Shown here: positions 27,903-36,001 of the stretch, piece by piece
Layout: the number at the start of each line of letters is the position of its first letter
Position numbering within the stretch: position 1 is the stretch's first letter
Origin: Lutibacter sp.
GTDB lineage: Bacteria; Bacteroidota; Bacteroidia; Flavobacteriales; Flavobacteriaceae
DNA: 64,000 bases
Direction of reading: 5' to 3'
Assembly: GCF_016342705.1 (NCBI RefSeq)
Contig: NZ_JAEINV010000003.1
Coordinates: 211,066-275,065 of the forward strand
Notes under the pieces: generated by a model
Database searches by the model: none
Told to the model about the DNA's origin: nothing
What the model saw: the letters and a program-made list of their open reading frames with translations, nothing else
Position numbers and translations under genes: made by a program

Positions 27903-29006
27903 ATGGGCGTAAAAAATTATACTATTTTAATAGTTGATGACAATCCTAATAATTTAAAAGTTTTAGGAGGTGTTCTAAAATCTGCAGGTTACAACTACAG
28001 GATGGCAAAATCTGGAAAATTAGCCTTAAGTGTTTTAGAAAAAACAAAACCTGAATTAATTTTATTAGATATTCAAATGCCAGAAATGGATGGTTTTGAA
28101 ACCTGTGAAAAAATTAAGGAAATTCCAGAAAACCAGAATATTCCTATTATTTTTTTAACGGCAAATTCTGATGCTGAAAGCGTAAACAAAGCTTTTAAAG
28201 TTGGTGGAGTAGATTATGTTACTAAACCATTTAATACAGAAGAGCTTTTAAGAAGAATAGAAACACATATTAAACTAAAAATACAAGCAGAAGAATTAGT
28301 CATTCAAAATGCGTCAAAAGATAAATTTATCTCCATAATTTCTCATGATTTAAAAAATCCGTTGGCAAATATTATTGGTTTCTCAGAATTAATTAAAGAA
28401 AATTATAATGAAATTGATCCTAAAAAACTGCTAAATTTTATTGAGTATATTAATAATTCAGCTGTTTTTTCATTAGAAATTTTAGATGATTTACTGGATT
28501 GGTCTAGAATTCAGCGAGGAAGTTTAAAATCTATCAAGCAAAATTTTAATTTAAGTGATTTATTAAAAAATAACATAGATGGGCATACGCCACAAGCACT
28601 TGCAAAAAGTATATTTTTTGAATCGCATTTTGAAAAAGATGTTCAAATACATGCCGATGAAAGAATGGTTTCTGCTGTGGTAAGAAATTTAATTTCAAAT
28701 GCTATAAAATTCACACCAAAAGGAGGTCATATTTCGGTGTCAACCAAAGAGATTTTAATAAATAATAAAAAACTAATTGAAACTGAAATTAAAGATACCG
28801 GAATAGGTATAGATGAAGAAAGTATTCGTAAATTATTTAAAATAGAACATAATTACAACTCTAAAGGAACAAATAATGAAACTGGAACAGGTTTAGGTTT
28901 AATTTTGTGCAAAGAATTTATACGCCTTAATAACGGCGAAATTAGAGTTGAAAGCACTCCAAAAGTAGGTACAACTATAATTTTTGATTTAGAGCCTGCC
29001 TGCTAA
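27903..29006 (+). CDS. Receiver-histidine kinase hybrid (REC-HisKA-HATPase)
   Basis: A 367-residue soluble signalling protein with reversed order: an N-terminal receiver (ILIVDDNPNNLKVLGG, phospho-acceptor Asp in LILLDIQMPEMDGFE near residue 56, lysine in DYVTKPF) followed by a kinase core with the H-box FISIISHDLKNPLANIIGFS, N-box NLISNAIKFTPKG and G-box GTGLGLILCKEF. It lies four bases after the larger hybrid kinase, so the two form one signalling unit, probably a phosphorelay. No output DNA-binding regulator is adjacent. Confidence 0.93.
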   Translation: MGVKNYTILIVDDNPNNLKVLGGVLKSAGYNYRMAKSGKLALSVLEKTKPELILLDIQMPEMDGFETCEKIKEIPENQNIPIIFLTANSDAESVNKAFKVGGVDYVTKPFNTEELLRRIETHIKLKIQAEELVIQNASKDKFISIISHDLKNPLANIIGFSELIKENYNEIDPKKLLNFIEYINNSAVFSLEILDDLLDWSRIQRGSLKSIKQNFNLSDLLKNNIDGHTPQALAKSIFFESHFEKDVQIHADERMVSAVVRNLISNAIKFTPKGGHISVSTKEILINNKKLIETEIKDTGIGIDEESIRKLFKIEHNYNSKGTNNETGTGLGLILCKEFIRLNNGEIRVESTPKVGTTIIFDLEPAC

Positions 29007-29071
29007 ATTTAGTTATTTAATACACTTAGTATCTGTCTTTTTTTTTATAAATTGACCTCAAAATATTTTAT

Positions 29072-29530
29072 ATGGAGGTTACAGTAAAAAGAATGAATCA
29101 ATTTTTGATGTTTAAATTGCCATCTGCATTTATTTGCGGTGTAAAATTAAAGGAACTAAACAGTGAAAAAGCGATGGTTTCTGTAAAGCATCGATGGATT
29201 AATCAAAATCCCTTTAACTCCATGTATTTTGCTGTTCAATCTATGGCAGCAGAATTATCTACTGGCGCAATTGTTATTAAAAAAATAAAAGAAAGCAATA
29301 AAAATATTTCTATGTTGGTTACAAACCATCAAGGTTCTTTTACCAAAAAAGCTGTTGGCTTAATTAAATTTACTTGTAAGGACGGAATTTTAATAGATGA
29401 AGCTTTAAAAAGAACTATTGAAAGTGGTGAAGGCCAAAAAATTACCATGAAATCAGTTGGGATTGATGAAAATGGAGACCAAGTATCAGAATATCAATTT
29501 GAATGGAGTGTTAAATTAAAATCTAAATAA
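29072..29530 (+). CDS. DUF4442 hotdog-fold thioesterase-like protein
   Basis: A 152-residue protein of the DUF4442 family, which has the hotdog fold of acyl-CoA thioesterases. The segment VSVKHRWINQNPFNSMYFAV followed by QSMAAELSTGAI is the characteristic active-site helix region. It is four bases upstream of the AIM24-family gene and is probably co-transcribed with it. The substrate is unknown. Confidence 0.82.
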   Translation: MEVTVKRMNQFLMFKLPSAFICGVKLKELNSEKAMVSVKHRWINQNPFNSMYFAVQSMAAELSTGAIVIKKIKESNKNISMLVTNHQGSFTKKAVGLIKFTCKDGILIDEALKRTIESGEGQKITMKSVGIDENGDQVSEYQFEWSVKLKSK

Positions 29531-29533
29531 AAT

Positions 29534-30331
29534 ATGAATGCACATGAAATAGATTATCAAATTCACGGAGAAGAAATGCAATTTGTTGAAATTGAGTTGG
29601 ATCCGCAGGAAAGTGTTGTTGCTGAATCTGGAAGTTTTATGATGATGAGTGATGGTATAAAAATGGAAACTATTTTTGGAGATGGTTCAAATCAAGATGA
29701 AGGAGTTTTAGGAAAGCTTTTTTCAGCGGGTAAAAGATTATTAACTGGTGAAAGTTTATTTATGACAGTTTTTTCAAATATTGGAATGGGGAAAAAACAA
29801 ATTTCTTTTGCATCACCTTATCCAGGTAAAATTATTCCAATTGATTTAAGTGAAATTGGGGGAAAATTTATTTGTCAAAAAGATGCATTTTTGTGTGCAG
29901 CCAAAGGAGTTTCTGTTGGTATAGAATTTTCTAAACGTTTAGGAAGAGGTTTGTTTGGAGGTGAAGGTTTTATTATGGAAAAGTTAGAAGGTGACGGTTT
30001 GGCTTTTGTGCATGCTGGAGGTACAATGAGCAAAAAAGTTTTGTTTTCGGGTGAAATTTTAAAAGTGGATACAGGTTGTATTGTTGGTTTTACAAAAGAT
30101 GTAGATTATGATATTGAATTTGTAGGCGGTATAAAAAATACTGTTTTTGGTGGGGAAGGTTTGTTTTTCGCCACATTAAAAGGACCAGGTACGGTTTATG
30201 TTCAATCTTTACCTTTTAGCAGGTTGGCAGGCAGAGTGTTAGCGTTAGCTCCTCAAACTGGAGGAAAGCGAAGAGGTGAAGGAAGTATATTGGGTGGAAT
30301 TGGAGATTTGTTAGATGGAGATAATAGATAA
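29534..30331 (+). CDS. AIM24 / TIGR00266 family protein
   Basis: A 265-residue beta-rich protein of the TIGR00266/AIM24 family. The start [20 protein letters not shown] and internal glycine-rich strands ([37 protein letters not shown]) are typical. The C-terminus holds PLSRLAGR-like [14 protein letters not shown]. The biochemical role is not known; the mitochondrial relative influences respiratory-complex organisation. A bidirectional terminator follows. Confidence 0.88.
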   Translation: MNAHEIDYQIHGEEMQFVEIELDPQESVVAESGSFMMMSDGIKMETIFGDGSNQDEGVLGKLFSAGKRLLTGESLFMTVFSNIGMGKKQISFASPYPGKIIPIDLSEIGGKFICQKDAFLCAAKGVSVGIEFSKRLGRGLFGGEGFIMEKLEGDGLAFVHAGGTMSKKVLFSGEILKVDTGCIVGFTKDVDYDIEFVGGIKNTVFGGEGLFFATLKGPGTVYVQSLPFSRLAGRVLALAPQTGGKRRGEGSILGGIGDLLDGDNR

Positions 30332-30335
30332 GGTT

Positions 30336-30381
30336 AAAAGAAAAGGTCAATTATTTATACAAATAATTAACCTTTTCTTTT
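30336..30381. terminator. Bidirectional terminator
   Basis: A long inverted repeat (arms containing AAAAGAAAAGG and CCTTTTCTTTT, continued by AATTATTT/AAATAATT) lies between the convergent AIM24 and membrane-protein genes. Confidence 0.85.
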
Positions 30382-30395
30382 AGTGTTTAAAACTT

Positions 30396-31034
30396 TTAAT
30401 TATTCATGGTTGCTAATTCTTTATAATTTTTACTCAACCTTCTAAGTAATATTCCATAAATTATTCTGTAATACAAACAAAGTAAACCAAGCATAATAAT
30501 TAATGTCACTATTTGAACAATTAGCATAATATTTAAAAATTTATCGCCATCAATATTTAAATTTTCAGGATTTAAAGCATCAATTAATGTTTCAGGATTA
30601 GAAAACATTACCACATTTAATATAATAGATAATAGCACATAAACAATAATGTTATAATACACATAATAGTTTACGGTTTTTCTGGTTTTAATAATCCTTT
30701 TCATTAATAAATTTGTGTTTTCACTAACACAAATAGCTTTGTAATTGTTATAAAAAAAGTAAATAAATATAACTACAACAACATAATGTATAATTTGAGT
30801 AACTAATAAAAACGTTTTTAAATTGAATTTCTCATAAATTTCTAAATAACTATCTGGTATTAATAAATTTAACCCAGACCAAAATAATAATTCAAGTATA
30901 CTAATAATCAAAATCCATTTTACTATTGAAGATGATTTTTTGTGTATCATTTTATAAATATCATCATATGATATTTTAGGAAGGGTTGCTTCTTGCTTCT
31001 TCCAATCTCTTTTTAAGATATCTAATTCATCCAT
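30396..31034 (-). CDS. Membrane protein paired with an ECF sigma factor (possible anti-sigma factor)
   Basis: A 212-residue protein with a cytosolic N-terminus (MDELDILKRDWKKQEATLPK) and four hydrophobic segments between about residues 38 and 195. I recognise no named domain. It starts three bases after the sigma-factor stop, so the two are translationally linked, which suggests a regulatory partner. The N-terminal cytosolic helix would be the place for sigma binding. This role is inferred from position only. Confidence 0.75.
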   Translation of the reverse strand: MDELDILKRDWKKQEATLPKISYDDIYKMIHKKSSSIVKWILIISILELLFWSGLNLLIPDSYLEIYEKFNLKTFLLVTQIIHYVVVVIFIYFFYNNYKAICVSENTNLLMKRIIKTRKTVNYYVYYNIIVYVLLSIILNVVMFSNPETLIDALNPENLNIDGDKFLNIMLIVQIVTLIIMLGLLCLYYRIIYGILLRRLSKNYKELATMNN

Positions 31035-31037
31035 ATG

Positions 31038-31550
31038 TTACGGATTTAATATTGTTTTTAAGCGAGTTTTAATTCTATTCATTTTCACGCGTGCATTCAC
31101 TTCAGAAATACCTAATGTTTCAGATATTTCACTATAATTTTTATCCTCTAAGTATAAGAATATTAAACCTTTATCAATGTCTGAAAGCTGATGTATTGCT
31201 TTGTACATTAATTTTAATTGTTCTTCTTCTGTATTGTCATAATCTGTGGATTCTATCCTATGTAAAACAGTATCAAAATCTTGTGTAGGTACACTTCTTT
31301 TAGATTTTCTGTATAACGTAATAGCTGTATTTAATCCAATTCTATACATCCAAGTACTTAATTTAGAATCGCCTCTAAATTTCGGATATGCCTTCCATAG
31401 TTGTATTGTTATCTCCTGAAATAAATCATTATGTGATTCCTGATCGGAAGTATAAATTCTACATACTTTATGAACAATATTCTGATTTTCTTGAAATTCA
31501 GAAATAAATTTATGTTCTAGTTCTTTATTCAAATTTGGGTTAGTTTTCAA
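31038..31550 (-). CDS. ECF-type RNA polymerase sigma factor
   Basis: A 170-residue sigma-70 family factor with only regions 2 and 4. Region 2 is seen in HNDLFQEITIQLWKAYPKF followed by RGDSKLSTWMYRIGLN. Region 4 contains LSDIDKGLIFLYLEDKNYSE and the helix-turn-helix ISETLGISEVNARVKMNRIK. The downstream partner is a four-helix membrane protein, three bases away. Target promoters are not known. Confidence 0.95.
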   Translation of the reverse strand: MKTNPNLNKELEHKFISEFQENQNIVHKVCRIYTSDQESHNDLFQEITIQLWKAYPKFRGDSKLSTWMYRIGLNTAITLYRKSKRSVPTQDFDTVLHRIESTDYDNTEEEQLKLMYKAIHQLSDIDKGLIFLYLEDKNYSEISETLGISEVNARVKMNRIKTRLKTILNP

Positions 31551-31596
31551 TTAATAAGTATACAGTTAATGCATTTTGTTACAACTAATTTAAAAT

Positions 31597-31626
31597 AAAA
31601 AAGCAACTCAGTTGAGTTGCTTTTTT
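31597..31626 (-). terminator. Rho-independent terminator after the DUF4369 gene
   Basis: A perfect repeat AAAAAAGCAACTC / GAGTTGCTTTTTT with a four-base loop lies just past the minus-strand stop at 31629. It carries T-runs both ways. Confidence 0.92.
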
Positions 31627-31628
31627 AT

Positions 31629-32327
31629 TTAATTTTCATTTTGCTTAATTTCCTTAATAAATTTATCAAGTTGCAGTCCGTATTTAGATTTTTTAATTTT
31701 AGCTGTTAAGCTATTATTTATTGTATCTAAAAGTTTCACATTTGCGTTGTACAATTCTGTTAGTGCTAAGTAAGGAGCAGTTTCAAAATCTGAATGAGTA
31801 ACAGCAAAATTGGTTGTATAATAATATTTGCGCTTAATTAAGTTTTTTTCTTCTTTTAATAATTTAGATAACAAAGCGGTATCATTTGCTTTTTGAGCAT
31901 CAAATTTTTCTTTAAATAAGTCTAATTGCTTTCCAGTAAATTTTTTAGCCATTTCATTATGTTCATCCAATTTAAGTTGATTTTCAGAACCTGTTATTTT
32001 CGCCGAAGTAGCAAATTTTTCAACTTTTGAAGTAATTGAAATTTCTTTTGGTTCTCCAAAAAATGAAATAATTTCTGATTGCATTTTATCTAAAGAAATA
32101 AAATATATTTCAGGAGATTCAACATCATCAGATAATATAAATTTTCCATCACCGTTTATTTCAACAGAATCTACAGAAACTAACACAGTATCTTTCATTT
32201 TTTGCAAATAAACAGTCCCTTTTTTTAATCCATCAATAGTACCATTTACAAGCATATTTCCTTTTTTGTTTGAAGTACAAGAAAATAAAAGAGTAACTAA
32301 TATAACGCAACTTAATAATTTTTTCAT
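31629..32327 (-). CDS. DUF4369-domain lipoprotein
   Basis: An exported lipoprotein of 232 residues. I start at MKKLLSCVILVTLLFSC, which gives a proper signal peptide with a lipobox; the track adds seven upstream residues. The N-terminal region VNGTIDGLKKGTVYLQKMKD followed by VLVSVDSVEINGDGKF is the DUF4369 fold common at the N-terminus of thioredoxin-like lipoproteins in Bacteroidota. Here no thioredoxin CxxC domain follows; a helical, lysine-rich C-terminal half takes its place. Function unknown. Confidence 0.82.
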   Translation of the reverse strand: MKKLLSCVILVTLLFSCTSNKKGNMLVNGTIDGLKKGTVYLQKMKDTVLVSVDSVEINGDGKFILSDDVESPEIYFISLDKMQSEIISFFGEPKEISITSKVEKFATSAKITGSENQLKLDEHNEMAKKFTGKQLDLFKEKFDAQKANDTALLSKLLKEEKNLIKRKYYYTTNFAVTHSDFETAPYLALTELYNANVKLLDTINNSLTAKIKKSKYGLQLDKFIKEIKQNEN

Positions 32328-32380
32328 TTTATAAAATTTATGGGACAAATATCTTATATTTTTTTGAATTTAGGAACAAA

Positions 32381-32833
32381 TTAAGGAGCAACAATTCGCA
32401 TTAATTCTGCCGTAAACATAGCGCCGTAAGTTCCAACAACATAGCCAAAAACAGCTAATAAAACTCCAACCGTTGCTAGTGAAGGATGAAACGCAGCTGC
32501 TACAACTGGAGCAGAAGCTGCACCACCAACATTTGCTTGGCTTCCAATAGCTAAAAAGAAAAATGGAGCTTTAATTAATTTAGCTACAATAATAAGTAAA
32601 ATTACATGAGTTGTCATCCAAATTAAGCCAACAAATAACAAACCAGGGTTGTCAAAAATTTGGGTTAAATCCATTTTCATACCAATTGATGCTACTAAAA
32701 TATAAATAAAAACACTTCCAATTTTACTTGCTCCAGCACCTTCATAACTTTTTAGTTTAGTAAATGATAACAAAATCCCTAAAATGGTTGCAATACTAAT
32801 CATCCAAAAAAACTGAGAACCAAATGATGACAT
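32381..32833 (-). CDS. DUF819 permease, C-terminal fragment after an in-frame stop
   Basis: The last 150 residues of a DUF819 (YjcL-like) membrane protein. It shows GASKIGSVFIYILVASIGMK and the motif ANVGGAASAPVVAAAFHPS. It is in the same frame as the upstream 279-residue ORF (32843-33682), separated by one TAA and the codons ACC TCG GCA before this ATG. The full family protein is about 430 residues in one chain, so this is either a recent nonsense mutation, a sequencing error or a gene kept active by restart at this ATG. Confidence 0.85.
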   Translation of the reverse strand: MSSFGSQFFWMISIATILGILLSFTKLKSYEGAGASKIGSVFIYILVASIGMKMDLTQIFDNPGLLFVGLIWMTTHVILLIIVAKLIKAPFFFLAIGSQANVGGAASAPVVAAAFHPSLATVGVLLAVFGYVVGTYGAMFTAELMRIVAP

Positions 32834-32842
32834 TGCCGAGGT

Positions 32843-33682
32843 TTAGTCGCTTATTATTTCAAAATTGTTTGTTAAATAGGTAGAAATTACATCAGCTCCA
32901 AAATGTGAAGCTCCAACAGTAACAAATGCTATGGATAAAATCACCATTAAATCTGATAAGGTTGGATTTCTGTTTGTTTTTGCCGAATAGCTAGATACTT
33001 TTTCTTTTAATGTTTCAATAGCAGAACTATCTGCTTTTAACCATTTGTCTATTTTTTCAGTTTTTCCAATTCCTAATAATAAAATTGCCATCCAAATATT
33101 TGCCACAACAATATCAACAATCACAAAACTTGCATAATTTTTTGTATTAAAATGATAGATTTCTAACATAGCAGCTTGGTTAGCACCTCCACCAATCCAG
33201 CTTCCCGCTAAAGTTGCCAATCCTCTCCAAACTGCATCAGGGCCAACGCCACCAACAGTTTCAGGTGAAATTAATGATATTAATAATACAGCAAGTGGTC
33301 CGCCAATTATTATTCCAACAGTTCCTGTTAAAAACATAATTAAAGCTTTTGGTCCTAAATTAAAAACTGCTTTTAAATCGATACTTAACGTCATTAAAAC
33401 CAGCGCAGCAGGTAATAAAAATCGACTGGCTATATAATATAATTGAGAAACGTGTTTTGTTATTTCACCAGTTTCATTTATGGTTTCCCATTCTGGAGAA
33501 ATAATTCCAGTAGATGTAAAAATAGCAGGTAACATATATGCCATTAATAAGGCTGGAACAAATTTGTAAAACTTTTTCCAGCTACTATTACTGCTTGTTG
33601 AAGTATAAAAAACAAAACCAAGTGTGAGCATTAAAATTCCAAATACAATTGTGTCTTGTGTAAAAAAAGGTGTAGTATCCAT
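32843..33682 (-). CDS. DUF819 permease, N-terminal fragment ending at a premature stop
   Basis: The first 279 residues of a DUF819 multi-pass membrane protein (MLTLGFVFYTSTSSNSSWKK; the conserved ATLAGSWIGGGANQAAMLE). About six to seven membrane segments are visible. It ends with NNFEIISD then TAA, after which the same frame continues with the rest of the family sequence. DUF819 proteins are predicted transporters with an unknown substrate. Probably the whole locus 32381-33682 was one gene. Confidence 0.85.
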   Translation of the reverse strand: MDTTPFFTQDTIVFGILMLTLGFVFYTSTSSNSSWKKFYKFVPALLMAYMLPAIFTSTGIISPEWETINETGEITKHVSQLYYIASRFLLPAALVLMTLSIDLKAVFNLGPKALIMFLTGTVGIIIGGPLAVLLISLISPETVGGVGPDAVWRGLATLAGSWIGGGANQAAMLEIYHFNTKNYASFVIVDIVVANIWMAILLLGIGKTEKIDKWLKADSSAIETLKEKVSSYSAKTNRNPTLSDLMVILSIAFVTVGASHFGADVISTYLTNNFEIISD

Positions 33683-33755
33683 ATGTTTTTTTTCGATTTC
33701 GGCTAATTTAACATTATTTGTGACTTTATTCGCAAAAAATGAGTTTTTGGTTTCT

Positions 33756-33763
33756 TATATTTG
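33756..33763 (+). promoter_or_regulatory. Candidate -7 element for the S46 peptidase operon
   Basis: TATATTTG matches TAnnTTTG and lies 21 bases upstream of the first peptidase ATG. No good TTG -33 element is seen. Confidence 0.45.
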
Positions 33764-33784
33764 TTAAATTAAAAAATTAACTAA

Positions 33785-35986
33785 ATGAAATATATAAAAC
33801 TTTATGTACTTGTTGCATTTATTGCAATTTCTTGTAAATCTGTTCAAGAGGCCAATACCACGGTACAAAAACCTGTCACTGTTGAAGTAGATGCCAGAGA
33901 AATTCAAGGCGGAATGTGGATTCCATCTTTATTAGAAGGTATGAATGAAACTGAAATGATGCAGCTTGGTAGTAAAATGACTGCCAAAGATATTTATGAT
34001 GTAAATAATTCTAGCTTAAAAGATGCAATTGTGCATTTTAACGGAGGTTGTACTTCAGAAATTATTTCGCCAAACGGCTTATTATTAACAAATCATCACT
34101 GTGGTTTTGGAGCAATTCAATCACATTCTACAGTTGAACATGATTATTTAGAAAATGGTTTTTGGGCAAAAAGCTATGAAGAGGAATTAGCAAATCCAGG
34201 TATGACTGTAACTTTTATTAAAAGAATAGATGATGTTACAGCTCAAGTTTTTGCGGGCGTTTTAGAAAGTATGGATGAAGCTTCTAAAATGAAGTTGATT
34301 GATCAAAATATTGATAAAGCAACAAAAGCTGCTCAAAAAGAGTCTTGGCAAAATGCTAATGTAAAATCTTTTTATGATGGAAACCAATACCTATTATTTG
34401 TTACCGAAATATTTAAAGATGTTCGTTTAGTTGGTGCGCCACCTTCTTCAATTGGAAAATTTGGTGCGGATACGGATAATTGGATGTGGCCAAGACATAC
34501 GGGAGATTTTTCTATGTTTAGAATTTATGCTGATGCAAATAATCTTCCGGCTGAATATTCAAAAGATAATGTTCCATACAAACCAAAACATTATTTGCCA
34601 ATTTCATTAGATGGTGTTGCTGAAAAGGATTTTACGTTAGTATTTGGTTTTCCTGGAAGTACAGAAGAATATTTACCAGCCGTAGCGGTTGACCAAATTG
34701 TAAATGTGTTGAATCCAGCAAAAATTGAAGTGAGAGATAATGCTTTAAAAATTGTTGATTCATTTATGAGAAAAGATCCAGCAATTAAAATTCAGTATGC
34801 TTCAAAATATGCTTCAACAGCAAATTATTGGAAAAAATGGATAGGTGAAAATCAAGGAATTCAAAAATCGAATGCTATTCAAAAGAAAAGAGATTTAGAA
34901 ACTGAGTTTTCTAAAATTGTAGCTGAAAAAGATTTAGTGGGGTATTCAACTTTGTTAGCTGATTTTGAAAATTTATATAAAGAAATTGAAAAAGTATCTT
35001 TAGCACGTGATTACTGGATTGAAGTTGCATACAGAAATGTTGAATTGTTAGGAATCACTTTTAGAGTTTTTCAATTAGAACAAGCATATTTAAGAGGTGG
35101 AGAGCAAGCATTTGAAAATGCAAGGGAAGCTACTTTAAGTAGATTAGAGGGAACTTATAAAAATTACAATGCTACTGTAGATAAACCAGTTTTTGAAAAA
35201 TTGGTAAGTTTATATGCAGAAAAAGCACCAAAAGAATATTTGCCTGCAAATATGAAAGGTGTTAATTTTTTAACCTTAACAAATGATATTTATACAACTT
35301 CAAAATTAACGACTTTAGAAGGTGCCAAAGAATTATTATCGGGTTCTGCTGAAGAGGTTATTAAAAAGCTAAACGCTGATAGAGCATTTGCTTTTGGTAA
35401 AGAATGGCACACTATGTTTTACACTAGTTTAGAACCTAAATTTCAAGAGTTGAATGTACAAATTGTTGCTGTTCAAAAGAAATATATGAAAGCTTTAATG
35501 GAAGTTTTTCCAAACAAACGTTTCTTTCCAGATGCAAATAGTACATTACGCGTAACTTACGGACAAGTAAGAGGTTACGAGCCAAAAGATGGCGTTTATT
35601 ACAATACAACTACGTATTTAGATGGCGTTATTGAAAAATATGTTCCAGGTGATTATGAATTTAATGTTCCTCAAAAACTATTGGATTTATATGAAGCGAA
35701 AGATTATGGTCAGTACGGAGAAAATGGTAAAATGCCAGTGTGTTTTATAGGTACAAACCATACAACAGGAGGAAATTCTGGAAGTCCGGCCATTGATGCT
35801 CACGGAAATTTAATTGGATTAAATTTCGACAGAGTTTGGGAAGGAACAATGAGTGATATGAATTACGATCCAGATATTTGTAGAAATATTATGGTAGATG
35901 TTCGTTATGTATTATTTATAGTAGATAAATTTGCAGGAGCAAAAAACTTAATAAACGAGATGACTTTAGTACATCCAAAAAAATAA
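33785..35986 (+). CDS. S46-family dipeptidyl-peptidase, DPP11-like
   Basis: Periplasmic serine exopeptidase that removes dipeptides from the N-terminus of peptides. The 733 residues begin with a signal sequence ending in a possible lipobox (FIAISC). The catalytic histidine lies in LLTNHHCGFG and the serine in TGGNSGSPAID (Ser665). Eighteen residues after the serine is Arg683 in NFDRVWEGTMSD, matching the Arg that gives P. gingivalis DPP11 its Asp/Glu preference. A second S46 gene follows 15 bases later. Specificity is inferred by position. Confidence 0.93.
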   Translation: MKYIKLYVLVAFIAISCKSVQEANTTVQKPVTVEVDAREIQGGMWIPSLLEGMNETEMMQLGSKMTAKDIYDVNNSSLKDAIVHFNGGCTSEIISPNGLLLTNHHCGFGAIQSHSTVEHDYLENGFWAKSYEEELANPGMTVTFIKRIDDVTAQVFAGVLESMDEASKMKLIDQNIDKATKAAQKESWQNANVKSFYDGNQYLLFVTEIFKDVRLVGAPPSSIGKFGADTDNWMWPRHTGDFSMFRIYADANNLPAEYSKDNVPYKPKHYLPISLDGVAEKDFTLVFGFPGSTEEYLPAVAVDQIVNVLNPAKIEVRDNALKIVDSFMRKDPAIKIQYASKYASTANYWKKWIGENQGIQKSNAIQKKRDLETEFSKIVAEKDLVGYSTLLADFENLYKEIEKVSLARDYWIEVAYRNVELLGITFRVFQLEQAYLRGGEQAFENAREATLSRLEGTYKNYNATVDKPVFEKLVSLYAEKAPKEYLPANMKGVNFLTLTNDIYTTSKLTTLEGAKELLSGSAEEVIKKLNADRAFAFGKEWHTMFYTSLEPKFQELNVQIVAVQKKYMKALMEVFPNKRFFPDANSTLRVTYGQVRGYEPKDGVYYNTTTYLDGVIEKYVPGDYEFNVPQKLLDLYEAKDYGQYGENGKMPVCFIGTNHTTGGNSGSPAIDAHGNLIGLNFDRVWEGTMSDMNYDPDICRNIMVDVRYVLFIVDKFAGAKNLINEMTLVHPKK

Positions 35987-36001
35987 ATTAAACAATAGAA
36001 A

